DNA of 64,000 nucleotides, from contig DFDU01000046.1 of assembly GCA_002369325.1 (NCBI GenBank), positions 1 through 64,000 on the forward strand, written 5' to 3'. The notes under the pieces were generated by a model. That model made no database searches and was not told the origin of the DNA. It was given only the letters and a program-made list of their open reading frames with translations. Positions 8,681 to 17,725 of the stretch are shown here, one piece after another. Position numbers and translations under genes: made by a program. The first letter of the stretch is position 1, and each line of letters opens with the position of its first letter. Source of the DNA: Lachnospiraceae bacterium UBA3820. GTDB taxonomy: Bacteria; Bacillota; Clostridia; Lachnospirales; Lachnospiraceae.

Positions 8681-9550
8681 TTACAAATTCACGTAAGCTA
8701 TCGCTGCCATACCCGGACCCACATGTGTTCCAATTATAGGTCCTATTGATGAAATAAAAATGTTTTCTTCCTTTGCTCCTCTTTCCAAAAGCATTTCCTT
8801 AAGCTTTTCAGCCTTTTCCAAAGCGTCGGCATTTCCTATGTTAAAATGCACCACGGAAAAATCACTTATTTCTTCATCTACCCTGGAGATAAGATAATCA
8901 AGTGCTTTTCCTGTTCCGCGTGCTTTGGATTTAACAATGAGTTTTCCTTCTTCATCCACACTTAAGATAGGTTTGATCTTTAATGCACTTCCTATCATAG
9001 CCTCAACAGTCGATACTCTTCCACCTCGTTTGAGATGGAACAAATCCTCTACCATAAACCAATGTCTTGTCTTATATCTGTTCTCCTCTACCCATGCCTT
9101 AAGCTCATCTATGTTAAGTCCTTCTTTTTTCTTTAAGTCGGTTTCATATAACAGAATACCGCCTCCTACACTTGCAGAAAAAGAATCAATTATTTCTATT
9201 CTGGCATCCGGATATTTGTCAGTTACCATATCCGCCGCTATAAGAGCAGATTGAATGGAACCGCTGAGACCGGAAGTAAAGCAAAGATATAAAATATCCT
9301 TTCCGTCCTTTACAATATCCTCAAAGCACTTCTTGTAGGTATCCGGATTGATCTGAGATGTAACAGGCATGGATCCTTTTCTGATTTTATCATAAAAGTC
9401 CTTTATGTTGCCATCTCTCTCATCCATATAAAAAGGAACAACCTCATCATTTATTGAATACGAAAACGGCAAAAGCTGTACATCCATGGTTTTTAACACT
9501 TCAGGTGCCATATCTTCCGTCGTATCTCCAATCAAAACAAAATCCTTCAT
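8681..9550 (-). CDS. DegV family fatty-acid-binding protein
   Basis: DegV/FakB proteins bind a fatty acid and present it to a FakA kinase for phosphorylation. The sequence has the family landmarks: an N-terminal GDTTEDM, SQINPDTYKKCFE, the lipid-site loop LCFTSGLSGSIQSAL (~90-105), SFSASVGGGILLYE and a C-terminal IGPIIGTHVGPGM. Length (289) is normal. It starts 18 bp after the upstream amidase-like gene, so the two are likely in one transcript. No fakA is visible in the window. Confidence 0.9.
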   Translation of the reverse strand: MKDFVLIGDTTEDMAPEVLKTMDVQLLPFSYSINDEVVPFYMDERDGNIKDFYDKIRKGSMPVTSQINPDTYKKCFEDIVKDGKDILYLCFTSGLSGSIQSALIAADMVTDKYPDARIEIIDSFSASVGGGILLYETDLKKKEGLNIDELKAWVEENRYKTRHWFMVEDLFHLKRGGRVSTVEAMIGSALKIKPILSVDEEGKLIVKSKARGTGKALDYLISRVDEEISDFSVVHFNIGNADALEKAEKLKEMLLERGAKEENIFISSIGPIIGTHVGPGMAAIAYVNL

Positions 9551-9568
9551 ATATTTACCCTCCCAATA

Positions 9569-10630
9569 TTAATTATAAAAATAATCTAATCCATCCGCAA
9601 TACCTTTCACTATGTCATTGCGGTAATTCTCATCCATAAGATTTTGCTCATCCTGAGCATTGCTAAGATAGCCGAGATTTATTACTGCTACCGGTAACTG
9701 ACTCCAATTTATGGTTGTATATTGATCAGTTTCATATATTCCATGATTAACAGCTCCCGTTTTTTCAGTCATTCCCTGCAGTATCCTTGTCGCAAGTTCC
9801 TTACTGTCTTCGTAAAGAGATGCATTATACGGACTGTCACTCGGCATAATTATCGCCATAACTCCTGTCAATTCCGTATTTGAGCTGTAACTCATTTGAA
9901 TTCTTATAAATGCAGTTGCACCGGAACTGTTTGCCATATCAGCTCTGGCTTTATTTGTAAGATCCACTTCATTTTCGGTTCTTGTTAACGAAACCGTATA
10001 TCCTCTGCTCTCCAATTCCGTCTTTAGTGCTTCGGCATAAATTAGATTAAGTTCATATTCCTTTGAATCAAATGTTGCCCCGGTATATCCCGAAGTCGCA
10101 CCCTGTTTTGTTTCCTCGCTTCCCGGTCCAATCGGATCCTGAGAAACATTCGGATTTGTCTGATTTGCCGGATCAATAATAACTATCTTTTCAAGCTTAG
10201 GCTCTTCTTCAGAAGTTTCTTCAGAAGTTTCAGGTTCATTTTCAGGTCTTTGGTCAGTTACTTCAACAAGGTCGGAATGAATATAAAAGCTTGTATTATC
10301 TATAAAAACTCTTGTCCATTCCTCATTATATCCGGTTCTCTTTAATAATTCTCCTCCTGCAAGAAGCGAATAAATATTTGCATCCTTCGAAGGTGATACT
10401 CTGACATTAATCGTATCTCCTACAGTAATAACATAATCGTCAGCAGGATAAAAACCTTCCTCATCCTTTGGTATCTCGGAAGTCGCAGCGGCATCAGTGC
10501 CTGTAGCCGGTTGATACTGTACAGTTTCTACAGTTGTTTGTTCAGTTGTATTTTTGTTATCATTTTTACCGCATGCAGTGAAAAGAATCATACTTATTGT
10601 CATAAGACAATATACAATCTTTCTTTTCAT
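9569..10630 (-). CDS. Amidase_3-like lipoprotein with lost catalytic residues
   Basis: 353 residues: a lipoprotein signal (SMILFTAC, Cys20), an SH3-like domain (~65-125), an acidic linker, then an N-acetylmuramoyl-L-alanine amidase (Amidase_3) fold from ~148. The fold is recognisable (KIVIIDPANQT, KEYELNLIYAEAL, LTRTENEVDLTNKARADMAN, VINLGYLSN). Compared with the family, the first zinc His (IDPGH) is Asn156, the third ligand His (IHAN) is Gln245, and the catalytic Glu before GF/GYLSN is Asn318. Only the middle Glu ligand (~191) remains. It is therefore probably inactive and may act as a wall-binding or regulatory lipoprotein. The frame is intact, which argues against simple decay. Confidence 0.85.
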   Translation of the reverse strand: MKRKIVYCLMTISMILFTACGKNDNKNTTEQTTVETVQYQPATGTDAAATSEIPKDEEGFYPADDYVITVGDTINVRVSPSKDANIYSLLAGGELLKRTGYNEEWTRVFIDNTSFYIHSDLVEVTDQRPENEPETSEETSEEEPKLEKIVIIDPANQTNPNVSQDPIGPGSEETKQGATSGYTGATFDSKEYELNLIYAEALKTELESRGYTVSLTRTENEVDLTNKARADMANSSGATAFIRIQMSYSSNTELTGVMAIIMPSDSPYNASLYEDSKELATRILQGMTEKTGAVNHGIYETDQYTTINWSQLPVAVINLGYLSNAQDEQNLMDENYRNDIVKGIADGLDYFYN

Positions 10631-10696
10631 TTACGCTCCTCCTTCTGTCACTCCAAACAAGCAATCGTTTATTTTCAAAAAACTTAATTTATTTTA

Positions 10697-12247
10697 TCAC
10701 AAGGTCGAATCAAAAACAACATTTTCAATTTCTTTATCAATTACCGACTGCCTTTCAGAAAGCATCAGCTTTGAATAATATTTATTATAGTCTTCGCTTC
10801 CAAACATGCTTATATATCTTGAGCTGTATCTTCCCGCAGTAAGCTCTGTTACAAGTATAAGCATTTCATTGTCCCTCGAAAAAGCCTTATCAGTAAAATC
10901 AAACAAATTGTGCAAACGAAGGGATGTTTTACTTGCCAAGTTTTTCATGTTTAAAACCTCTTTTTCGTATTTTTCCTTTAAAGCATTAAAGATTTCTCCA
11001 TTATCAAATGAAGAACCATTTTTATTTGAATTGACAGACGAAGTACATTTGGATGAAAGCGTCTCGCATGATTTTTTCAAAAATTCTATCATGCGTCTTT
11101 CTTTTATTTTTGTATCATCATCCAACGAATTCGCCTTAAGTCTTTTTTTGTATGCATCAATTCTTTTATTCTTTATTTCAGTTACATAATCCAAACCACT
11201 ATCCGAATTTCTAATTGTCTTCAAAACCGGCATAAGTTCCGAAAGAAAATCCGAATAATCAATTACTGCTTTTATATCACTTAAGACGGTTTCCAAAAGC
11301 ATTCCCATCAGCGAAATCTTTTCGTCAACAGGTGCCTCTTTTGCTTTGGCAACAAGCTCTTCAGATACACTTCCGTCAAGCAGTTCATTTATCATATAAT
11401 CCTTTTTATATTTGTTATACAAATCATAAAATGCCGCAAATTCCTTTACAACGGTGTCATTTCGAATATATTGTTCCACCAGTTCTTCGCCGATTTTTAT
11501 GTTATCCTCTTCATATAAATAAATAATTTCCGATAAATCCTCCCAGCCTCTTGCAGTAATATACATGCGACCTTTTGCAGTTGTTTCCATATAGTAAAAA
11601 TAATCCCTATTTATATCAAGAAAGCTTAGAATTGCGCCATGAATTCTTTTTTCAAGCGCATATTTCTTCCATGTAGAATAATCAGCCTCAACATTTATAA
11701 CCTTTAGTCTGTCAAGAGTTACCACATCAAACTCCCTTACGGACCTGTTATACTCAGGCGGATTTCCGGCTGTTACTATTACCCAGCCCTCGGGAATCTT
11801 ATGTCCTCCAAAAGTTTTATATTGCAGAAACTGAAGCATGGAAGGTGCCAGAGTTTCCGAAACGCAATTAATCTCATCAAGAAAAAGAATTCCCTCTTTT
11901 ATATCACTTTCGTCCATTATCTCATAAATCGAAGCAATTATTTCGCTCATCGTATATTCGGAAACATCATATTCCATGCCTTCATAATTCTTATGTTTTA
12001 TGAAAGGCAAACCAAGAGCGGACTGTCTTGTATGATGAGACATAGAATATGAAACAAGTGCAATCCCAAGTTCACTTGCAATCTGTTCCATAATTGCGGT
12101 CTTTCCTATACCCGGTGCACCCAGCAAAAAAATCGGTCTCTGTCTTATAACAGGTATTCTGTAATCTCCGAATTCATCCTTCTTAAGGTACATCTTAACG
12201 GAATCCTTTATATAGTCTTTTGCCTGTTCAATATTCATAAAGCTCAT
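10697..12247 (-). CDS. MoxR/AAA_5-type ATPase
   Basis: An AAA+ ATPase with Walker A GAPGIGKTAIMEQI (~43-56), Walker B GILFLDEINCVSETL (~119), sensor-1 VIVTAGNPPEYNR and an arginine-finger region near LDRLKVINVE. The C-terminal ~250 residues are helical. MoxR-type ATPases act as chaperones that remodel a VWA-domain partner, and here the VWA gene is directly upstream with a 20-bp overlap, indicating a two-protein complex. Its cellular target is not evident. No membrane segments are present. Confidence 0.85.
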   Translation of the reverse strand: MSFMNIEQAKDYIKDSVKMYLKKDEFGDYRIPVIRQRPIFLLGAPGIGKTAIMEQIASELGIALVSYSMSHHTRQSALGLPFIKHKNYEGMEYDVSEYTMSEIIASIYEIMDESDIKEGILFLDEINCVSETLAPSMLQFLQYKTFGGHKIPEGWVIVTAGNPPEYNRSVREFDVVTLDRLKVINVEADYSTWKKYALEKRIHGAILSFLDINRDYFYYMETTAKGRMYITARGWEDLSEIIYLYEEDNIKIGEELVEQYIRNDTVVKEFAAFYDLYNKYKKDYMINELLDGSVSEELVAKAKEAPVDEKISLMGMLLETVLSDIKAVIDYSDFLSELMPVLKTIRNSDSGLDYVTEIKNKRIDAYKKRLKANSLDDDTKIKERRMIEFLKKSCETLSSKCTSSVNSNKNGSSFDNGEIFNALKEKYEKEVLNMKNLASKTSLRLHNLFDFTDKAFSRDNEMLILVTELTAGRYSSRYISMFGSEDYNKYYSKLMLSERQSVIDKEIENVVFDSTL

Positions 12248-13520
12248 CCTCCATAACTATCTGCATTGCCCAGCCCGGAACCTTCGGTCTTGACATATCT
12301 TCATAAAGAAATGCAAACAACACTTCATAATCCGGTACCCTTTCGGGAAATATCCCAAATCCGTCCGTAAAATAAATCAGCCCTTTAAGATTTGTAAACT
12401 CATTTTCGGATTTCAGTTTTTCCACATATTCAAAAACAGGTGTAAAATCCGTAGCTCCGCTCCCCTTAAGCTTTAATTTTTTCATAAATGAATCAAAATC
12501 TTCTGTTGTCTCTATCTTTTCGTCCGATTGAATCCTGTCATCACATTGAACTATATGAATGTTGACCTTATTAAAAAAGCTTTCTTTATTTCTGATAATA
12601 TCATATGTCTTAACAAGAAACTTTTCTATGATATCCTTATCACAGGAAGCCGAAGTATCAATTGCGATAACAAATTCCTTTACCTTCTTATCCTCTTTAT
12701 ACTCTAGGGGTTCAATAAGCGGCATATTGCCGTATGTTTCAAGTCCGTAAGTATAATATATATAATCAAATTCGTCATTATTTACGGTTATTTCCTCATT
12801 CATAACCATAAAATGTTCAAGCATATCAGCATAATTATATCTTTTTCTTACAGCGTAGTCTATATTTTCGGTTATATCATCAAGAAGATTTTTATTTTTT
12901 GAAAAATGCGAAATCTCAGTTCTGATTCTTCTTGATATTTTTTCCCAATCCTCTTTTGTAACAATTATTTCTTCTTTATCATCTTCCTTGACCGTATTAT
13001 TATCAAACCAATGAAGATGTTTATCGATCATGAAAAGAGCTTTGTATTTTTCCTCCGCTTCCTCTGTTATACCTATAGTTTTAAAAAATCTGTAAATTCT
13101 GTCAGCCGTAAAAACCGGAATATTTTGCTTAAGTGTTTCTATTACCTTTCTCCTTTCTTCGTCATCGGATAAGGCTGCTGCGCCAAAATCCATATCAAGA
13201 ATGATATTTTCCACAGCAATATCGGCAGCCAGATTCCAGCTTTCTTTATCCAGTTTATTTATATTAAATCCATGTAAAAAAACATTATGCAAAAGAATAT
13301 GCATATAAGCCCTGACTGCGATGTTTTTCTCATCTTTATACCTTATCAAAAGATATACAGGATCAAACACAAGCATATTATCTTCATAAAAAAAGCAGCC
13401 CGTGCCCGGTTTTGACATCGATTTCATGCCTGCAAGAGCAATATCAAAAAATCTGTATCTGATTAAAATATTATCTCTTGCAAGCTCCATCAGCTTATAT
13501 GCATATTCTTCGAATTCCAT
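12228..13520 (-). CDS. VWA protein with metallopeptidase-like N-domain
   Basis: 430 residues in the style of DUF2201 plus VWA proteins. The N-terminal half has a metallopeptidase-like helix reading HILLHNVFLH (residues 74-83) followed by SWNLAADIAVENIIL. The three His of HExxH-x4-H are in place, but the catalytic Glu is Ile75. The C-terminal half is a VWA domain with MIDAS residues IDTSASCD (~300) and a Thr-containing loop GSGATDFTPV. It overlaps the downstream MoxR-type ATPase gene, its expected remodelling partner. Substrate unknown; peptidase activity is doubtful. Confidence 0.82.
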   Translation of the reverse strand: MEFEEYAYKLMELARDNILIRYRFFDIALAGMKSMSKPGTGCFFYEDNMLVFDPVYLLIRYKDEKNIAVRAYMHILLHNVFLHGFNINKLDKESWNLAADIAVENIILDMDFGAAALSDDEERRKVIETLKQNIPVFTADRIYRFFKTIGITEEAEEKYKALFMIDKHLHWFDNNTVKEDDKEEIIVTKEDWEKISRRIRTEISHFSKNKNLLDDITENIDYAVRKRYNYADMLEHFMVMNEEITVNNDEFDYIYYTYGLETYGNMPLIEPLEYKEDKKVKEFVIAIDTSASCDKDIIEKFLVKTYDIIRNKESFFNKVNIHIVQCDDRIQSDEKIETTEDFDSFMKKLKLKGSGATDFTPVFEYVEKLKSENEFTNLKGLIYFTDGFGIFPERVPDYEVLFAFLYEDMSRPKVPGWAMQIVMEDELYEY

Positions 13521-13546
13521 ATTTATCTTCCTTTTCTTCCATCATA

Positions 13547-13588
13547 TTCAAACAGGCTGTTTGAAACCACATCACTGCAAGTATTATA
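13547..13588 (-). promoter_or_regulatory. Putative -10 and palindromic operator for the VWA-MoxR operon
   Basis: TATAAT lies at 13583-13588 (minus strand), with no good -35. Just downstream is a perfect odd palindrome, TTCAAACAG-G-CTGTTTGAA (13547-13565), between the promoter and the start codon at 13520, a typical repressor position or a leader hairpin. Confidence 0.45.
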
Positions 13589-13621
13589 CTTTATTTCGAA
13601 AGATAAATAAATGTTTTTATA

Positions 13622-16213
13622 TTATTGTACTCTTGAATTTTTTATATACAATTCTTCACCGGAATAATCAAGAGTTATTATATCACCCTGGTGAAGCGCA
13701 TTACTTAGTATTGCTCGTGCTACTAAGGTTTCGACATTTTTTTGTAAATATCTCTTAAGGGGCCTTGCACCGTATATAGGATCATAACCTGATTCGATAA
13801 TGAAATCTTTTGCCGCATCGGTTACCTCGAGATGCAATTCCTTATCGGCAATTCTCTTATTAAGGTCAGCCACCAAAAGATTTACTATGCCTCCTATAGA
13901 TGCTTTATCAAGCGGCTTAAACATAATTATTTCATCAAGTCTGTTTAAAAACTCAGGTCTGAAATGTGATTTCAACATATTCATAACCTTCTCATTACAA
14001 TCAGGCTTTATCTCGCCGCGTCCATCAATTCCTTCAAGCAAGAATTCCGAACCGATATTTGACGTCATTATAAGTATGGTATTTTTAAAGTCAACCGTTT
14101 TACCCTTTGAATCTGTTATACGACCATCATCAAGCACCTGAAGAAGAACATTGAATACATCCGGATGTGCCTTTTCAACCTCATCAAATAATACAACCGA
14201 ATAAGGTTTTCTTCTTACTGCCTCGGTAAGCTGACCGCCCTCATCATAACCAACATATCCCGGAGGAGCTCCTATAAGCCTTGCCACACTGTGCTTTTCC
14301 ATATACTCACTCATATCAATTCGAACCATATTATTTTCATTATCAAAGAGTGCCTCAGCAAGCGTTTTAGCGAGTTCGGTCTTACCTACACCGGTAGGAC
14401 CGAGGAAAAGGAATGAACCGATAGGTTTTGTCGGATCCTTTATACCTGCTTTTGATCTGATAATAGAATCACTTACAAGCGATACCGCCGTATCCTGTCC
14501 GACAACTCTCTTATGAAGCTCTTTAGCAAGATTTAGAGTTTTATTTCTTTCACTTTCAGTCAGCTTTGATACAGGTATCCCTGTCCACTTAGAGATGATT
14601 TTTGCTATCTCCTCATCGGTAACACATTCATGAACAAGTCTGTTTTCCTTTTCGCTTACATTTGCTTCAAGCTCTTCTATTTCCTTCTTAAGCTGCGGAA
14701 GCCTTCCGTATTGGAGTTCGGCCGCCCTCTCTAGATTATAATTTCTTTGTGCTATCTCTATTTCATTATTGATATTTTCAAGTTCCTCTCGAAGACTTCT
14801 GATATGTTCAACTCCGGACTTTTCATTTTCCCATACAGCTTTCATCTGTTTGGATTGTTCACGCAATTCTTCAAGTTCTTCCTTTAAGGATTTTAGTCTT
14901 TCCCGACTCAGGTTATCCTCTTCGTTCTTAAGTGCCGCTTCTTCTATCTCAAGCTGCATGATTCTTCTGTATATTTCATCAAGCTCTGTCGGAAGAGAAT
15001 CAAGCTCGGTCTTTATCATGGCACATGCTTCATCAATAAGATCTATAGCCTTATCAGGAAGAAATCTATCGGTAATATATCTGTCCGAAAGCGTAGCTGC
15101 GCTTACTATTGCACTGTCATTTATCTTAACACCATGGAAGACTTCATATCTGTTTTTTATACCACGCAGAATCGAAATCGTATCCTCAACCGTAGGTTCA
15201 TTTACCATAACAGGCTGGAATCGTCTTTCAAGGGCAGGATCTTTTTCTATATATTTTCTATACTCATCAAGAGTCGTTGCACCTATACAATGCAGTTCCC
15301 CTCTTGCAAGCATAGGCTTAAGCATATTGCCTGCATCCATCGCTCCTTCGGTTTTTCCCGCTCCGACTATAGTATGAAGCTCATCGATAAAAAGAATTAT
15401 CTGTCCGTCGGAATCCTTAACTTCATCAAGCACGGCCTTAAGTCTTTCCTCAAACTCACCCCTGTATTTTGCTCCGGCCAAAAGGGCTCCCATATCAAGT
15501 GCAAATATATCCTTATCTTTAAGTGAATCAGGAACGTCACCTCTTACAATACGCTGTGCCAGACCTTCTATCGCTGCAGTTTTACCGACACCCGGTTCTC
15601 CTATAAGTACAGGATTATTTTTCGTTTTTCTTGAAAGAATCCTTATTATATTTCTGATTTCGGCATCTCTGCCTATAACCGGATCAAGCTTTTGTTCTCT
15701 TGCCCTTTCCACAAGATTATATCCGTATTTATTAAGCGTATCATAAGTCGCCTCCGGATTATCGCTTTCTACCTTCTTATTTCCTCTTATTCCGGCAAGT
15801 GCCTCAAGAAATTTATTTCTCGTAATGTTGTATCCCAATATAAGACCTTTAACCGCCTTATTCATTTTCTCAAGTATACCGAGAAAAATATGCTCTACAG
15901 ATACATATTCATCCCCCATCTGTTTAGCTTCCTTTTCGGCTTGAATAAGTGCCTTTGAAAAATCAGGACTTGTAAAAAGCTTTCCACCCGAAACCTTCGG
16001 ACGATAGGCAACCAATTTCTCGGCCTCCTTTGAAAAGCTCTCGACATTTACTCCCATATTTGCAAGGAGCTTGGCTATAAGGCTGTCGTCAACCGTCAGC
16101 AAACTATACAAAAGATGCTCCTGGTCTATCTCCTGATTGTTATATTCATACGCAAGCTTCTCACAGTTTTCTACAACTTCCAACGATTTTCTTGTGAACT
16201 TTTCTGCATCCAT
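13622..16213 (-). CDS. clpB: ATP-dependent disaggregase ClpB
   Basis: ClpB rescues aggregated proteins together with the DnaK system. All family parts are present in 863 residues: a Clp N-domain (1-~145), AAA-1 with Walker A GEPGVGKT (205-212) and Walker [14 protein letters not shown], a coiled-coil M-domain (~400-530, Glu/Arg/Leu-rich), and AAA-2 with Walker [25 protein letters not shown] and [11 protein letters not shown]. The M-domain and the absence of a ClpP-binding tripeptide loop favour ClpB over ClpA/C. The start at 16213 has GAGGG six bases upstream. No CIRCE or CtsR box is seen before it. Confidence 0.97.
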   Translation of the reverse strand: MDAEKFTRKSLEVVENCEKLAYEYNNQEIDQEHLLYSLLTVDDSLIAKLLANMGVNVESFSKEAEKLVAYRPKVSGGKLFTSPDFSKALIQAEKEAKQMGDEYVSVEHIFLGILEKMNKAVKGLILGYNITRNKFLEALAGIRGNKKVESDNPEATYDTLNKYGYNLVERAREQKLDPVIGRDAEIRNIIRILSRKTKNNPVLIGEPGVGKTAAIEGLAQRIVRGDVPDSLKDKDIFALDMGALLAGAKYRGEFEERLKAVLDEVKDSDGQIILFIDELHTIVGAGKTEGAMDAGNMLKPMLARGELHCIGATTLDEYRKYIEKDPALERRFQPVMVNEPTVEDTISILRGIKNRYEVFHGVKINDSAIVSAATLSDRYITDRFLPDKAIDLIDEACAMIKTELDSLPTELDEIYRRIMQLEIEEAALKNEEDNLSRERLKSLKEELEELREQSKQMKAVWENEKSGVEHIRSLREELENINNEIEIAQRNYNLERAAELQYGRLPQLKKEIEELEANVSEKENRLVHECVTDEEIAKIISKWTGIPVSKLTESERNKTLNLAKELHKRVVGQDTAVSLVSDSIIRSKAGIKDPTKPIGSFLFLGPTGVGKTELAKTLAEALFDNENNMVRIDMSEYMEKHSVARLIGAPPGYVGYDEGGQLTEAVRRKPYSVVLFDEVEKAHPDVFNVLLQVLDDGRITDSKGKTVDFKNTILIMTSNIGSEFLLEGIDGRGEIKPDCNEKVMNMLKSHFRPEFLNRLDEIIMFKPLDKASIGGIVNLLVADLNKRIADKELHLEVTDAAKDFIIESGYDPIYGARPLKRYLQKNVETLVARAILSNALHQGDIITLDYSGEELYIKNSRVQ

Positions 16214-16235
16214 ACCAATCCCTCACTTTCTATTA

Positions 16236-16265
16236 GCAATAATACCACAGTTATAATATTATTGC
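16236..16265 (-). promoter_or_regulatory. Inverted repeat in the clpB leader
   Basis: GCAATAATA and TATTATTGC form a perfect 9-bp inverted repeat with a 12-bp spacer, just ahead of the ribosome site of clpB. The geometry is like an operator but the sequence is neither CIRCE (TTAGCACTC) nor a CtsR heptad. Confidence 0.45.
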
Positions 16266-16297
16266 ACAAATTTATAAATTATATCTGTTCTACTACA

Positions 16298-16325
16298 ACT
16301 ATAACACAATATTATTAAATGTCAA
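16298..16325 (-). promoter_or_regulatory. Probable clpB promoter
   Basis: TTGACA (16320-16325), 16-bp spacer, TATAGT (16298-16303) on the minus strand. It begins immediately after the terminator of the upstream gene. Confidence 0.6.
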
Positions 16326-16331
16326 GAAAAA

Positions 16332-16357
16332 ACAGAGATTAAATAAATAATCTCTGT
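16332..16357 (-). terminator. Terminator of the Rpn-like nuclease gene
   Basis: ACAGAGATTA pairs perfectly with TAATCTCTGT around a 6-base loop, followed on the minus strand by TTTTTCTT. Confidence 0.85.
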
Positions 16358-16374
16358 AAATAATCTGTATTCTT

Positions 16375-17280
16375 TTAAATATTCTTTGATGAAAGCTGTT
16401 TTTTCAGCCGTTCAATCTCGGCATCTTTCTGTTTTATCTCCCCATCTTTCTGCTCAATTATAGATCGGCTTTCCTCACGTCCTTGTTGAAGACCTTTCTC
16501 TATTCCTTTCTCTATTCCTTTTTCTATTCCGTTCTTATAGCCATCCTCATATCCCTCTTCACGAATTGATTTTTTATATAATTCTTCATCAAATTCAAAT
16601 ATGCTCATAGATACCACCTCAGCCTTGTTTGCCAATAAGAAGTCCTTCAATATATCATGTGTTATACAATAGTCCACCGCGAGTGGAACTGCATCCTCAA
16701 GAGAATAATCCTTTAAATTATCTCTTACCAGATTCACATATTGCATATATTGAAATAATGTCGGACATTTTCTTTTTACCTCTTCATTATAGCCTGAGTT
16801 AATATTTAATTGCAACACTTTTAACTCAAGGTTTATCTCGTCGGTTTTGTGCTTATAGGATGACGAAAGGCATAATTCATCCACCTCCGGCTGCTCATCC
16901 TTTCCGTTATAAAAAACAAAAAATCTAGGATTCGGAAGCTCGATAAGTTTGCTGCCATAAAGATTCTTTTTGACAACCAGCTTTTCAAGCTGTCTGGTTA
17001 TATACATAAGAAAACGAAGCGGCATATTGGGATTAATGCTTGCCTGCTGTTCGAACAATTGAATATTCATATCAAGCAGACACGATACATCATTTTTAAA
17101 TGTCATATAAACCGCATTTTCAAGTGTTACAATCTCAAGTTCATCTTCATTTGTATACTCGGTATCATTTAAAGCATTATAAAGAGTAAGCAGTTCCTTC
17201 TTTGAATTAAACAACATACGAAACACAGTATCCTTATATTTTCTTACAACTCTTTGTGCATTAACAATTTCTTCTTTCAT
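16375..17280 (-). CDS. Rpn family PD-(D/E)XK nuclease / transposase-like protein
   Basis: 301 residues. The N-terminal domain resembles the Rpn (recombination-promoting nuclease, 'putative transposase') group: YKDTVFRMLFNSKKELLTLY, a KNDVSCLLDMNIQLFEQQA nuclease-core segment and NPNMPLRFLMYI, then LPNPRFFVFYNG. The C-terminus has tandem GIEKGIEKGIEKG copies encoded by a 12-bp repeat (about 16497-16533), then a charged coiled coil. Such tails vary by repeat slippage. The ATG at 17280 is chosen because GGGAGG lies 7 bp upstream. It has its own terminator. Members are abundant in Lachnospiraceae and often selfish or accessory; the role here is unknown. Confidence 0.8.
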   Translation of the reverse strand: MKEEIVNAQRVVRKYKDTVFRMLFNSKKELLTLYNALNDTEYTNEDELEIVTLENAVYMTFKNDVSCLLDMNIQLFEQQASINPNMPLRFLMYITRQLEKLVVKKNLYGSKLIELPNPRFFVFYNGKDEQPEVDELCLSSSYKHKTDEINLELKVLQLNINSGYNEEVKRKCPTLFQYMQYVNLVRDNLKDYSLEDAVPLAVDYCITHDILKDFLLANKAEVVSMSIFEFDEELYKKSIREEGYEDGYKNGIEKGIEKGIEKGLQQGREESRSIIEQKDGEIKQKDAEIERLKKQLSSKNI

Positions 17281-17685
17281 AAGCAAACCTCCCTAAAAAA
17301 CAGTACAAAAATAACATGTAACCCTTAAATCAAAATCAAATAAGTTACACCGATTTTTATTAAACTAAAGCAGGAAATCTTCATCTGATTGATGACAGAT
17401 GATTCGCGAATCAAAGATCAAAAACTGCTATGCACGAATAATAACACTCTAAAAAAACAAACGCAAGCCTATATTTGGCTACACATGTAACCATATGTAA
17501 ACACATTGTTACACTCCGAGCAACACAATAACATAAAAATGTCATTTACAGTTTCTTAGTTTACATAAATGTGCAACAAATCGTGTCATTAATTGTTTTC
17601 TAATTCAATTATTTACCAATCCGTGGCTCTTTATTTACACCCTCAATATTTAACCACGCTGCAGCGTGTCGGCTGAATATGCAAA
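17281..17685. other. Gene-free 400-bp region with palindromes and TGTAAC words
   Basis: No gene seen. It contains the perfect palindromes GATTCGCGAATC (about 17410) and CACGCTGCAGCGTG (17655-17668), plus several GTTACA/TGTAAC words between about 17310 and 17520 that recall the boxes at 8.5 kb. The nuclease gene promoter must lie at its left end but no convincing -35/-10 pair was found. Confidence 0.5.
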
Positions 17686-17714
17686 AAAAGGAGCCAAAGC
17701 GCGTGACTCCTTTT
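17686..17714 (-). terminator. Terminator of the YD-repeat protein gene
   Basis: AAAAGGAG pairs with CTCCTTTT around a short GC-containing loop; on the minus strand it is followed by TTTGC. It lies 12 bp after the stop codon. Confidence 0.75.
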
Positions 17715-17725
17715 CATATTACAAA

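Noticed and set aside
14769..15377. 202-codon plus-strand open frame
   Set aside because: Antisense to the M-domain and AAA-1 of clpB; Ser-rich shadow of the coiled coil.
16497..16533. 12-bp tandem repeat as a phase-variable switch in the Rpn-like nuclease gene
   Set aside because: The unit is a multiple of three, so slippage would only change the length of the GIEKG linker, not switch the gene.
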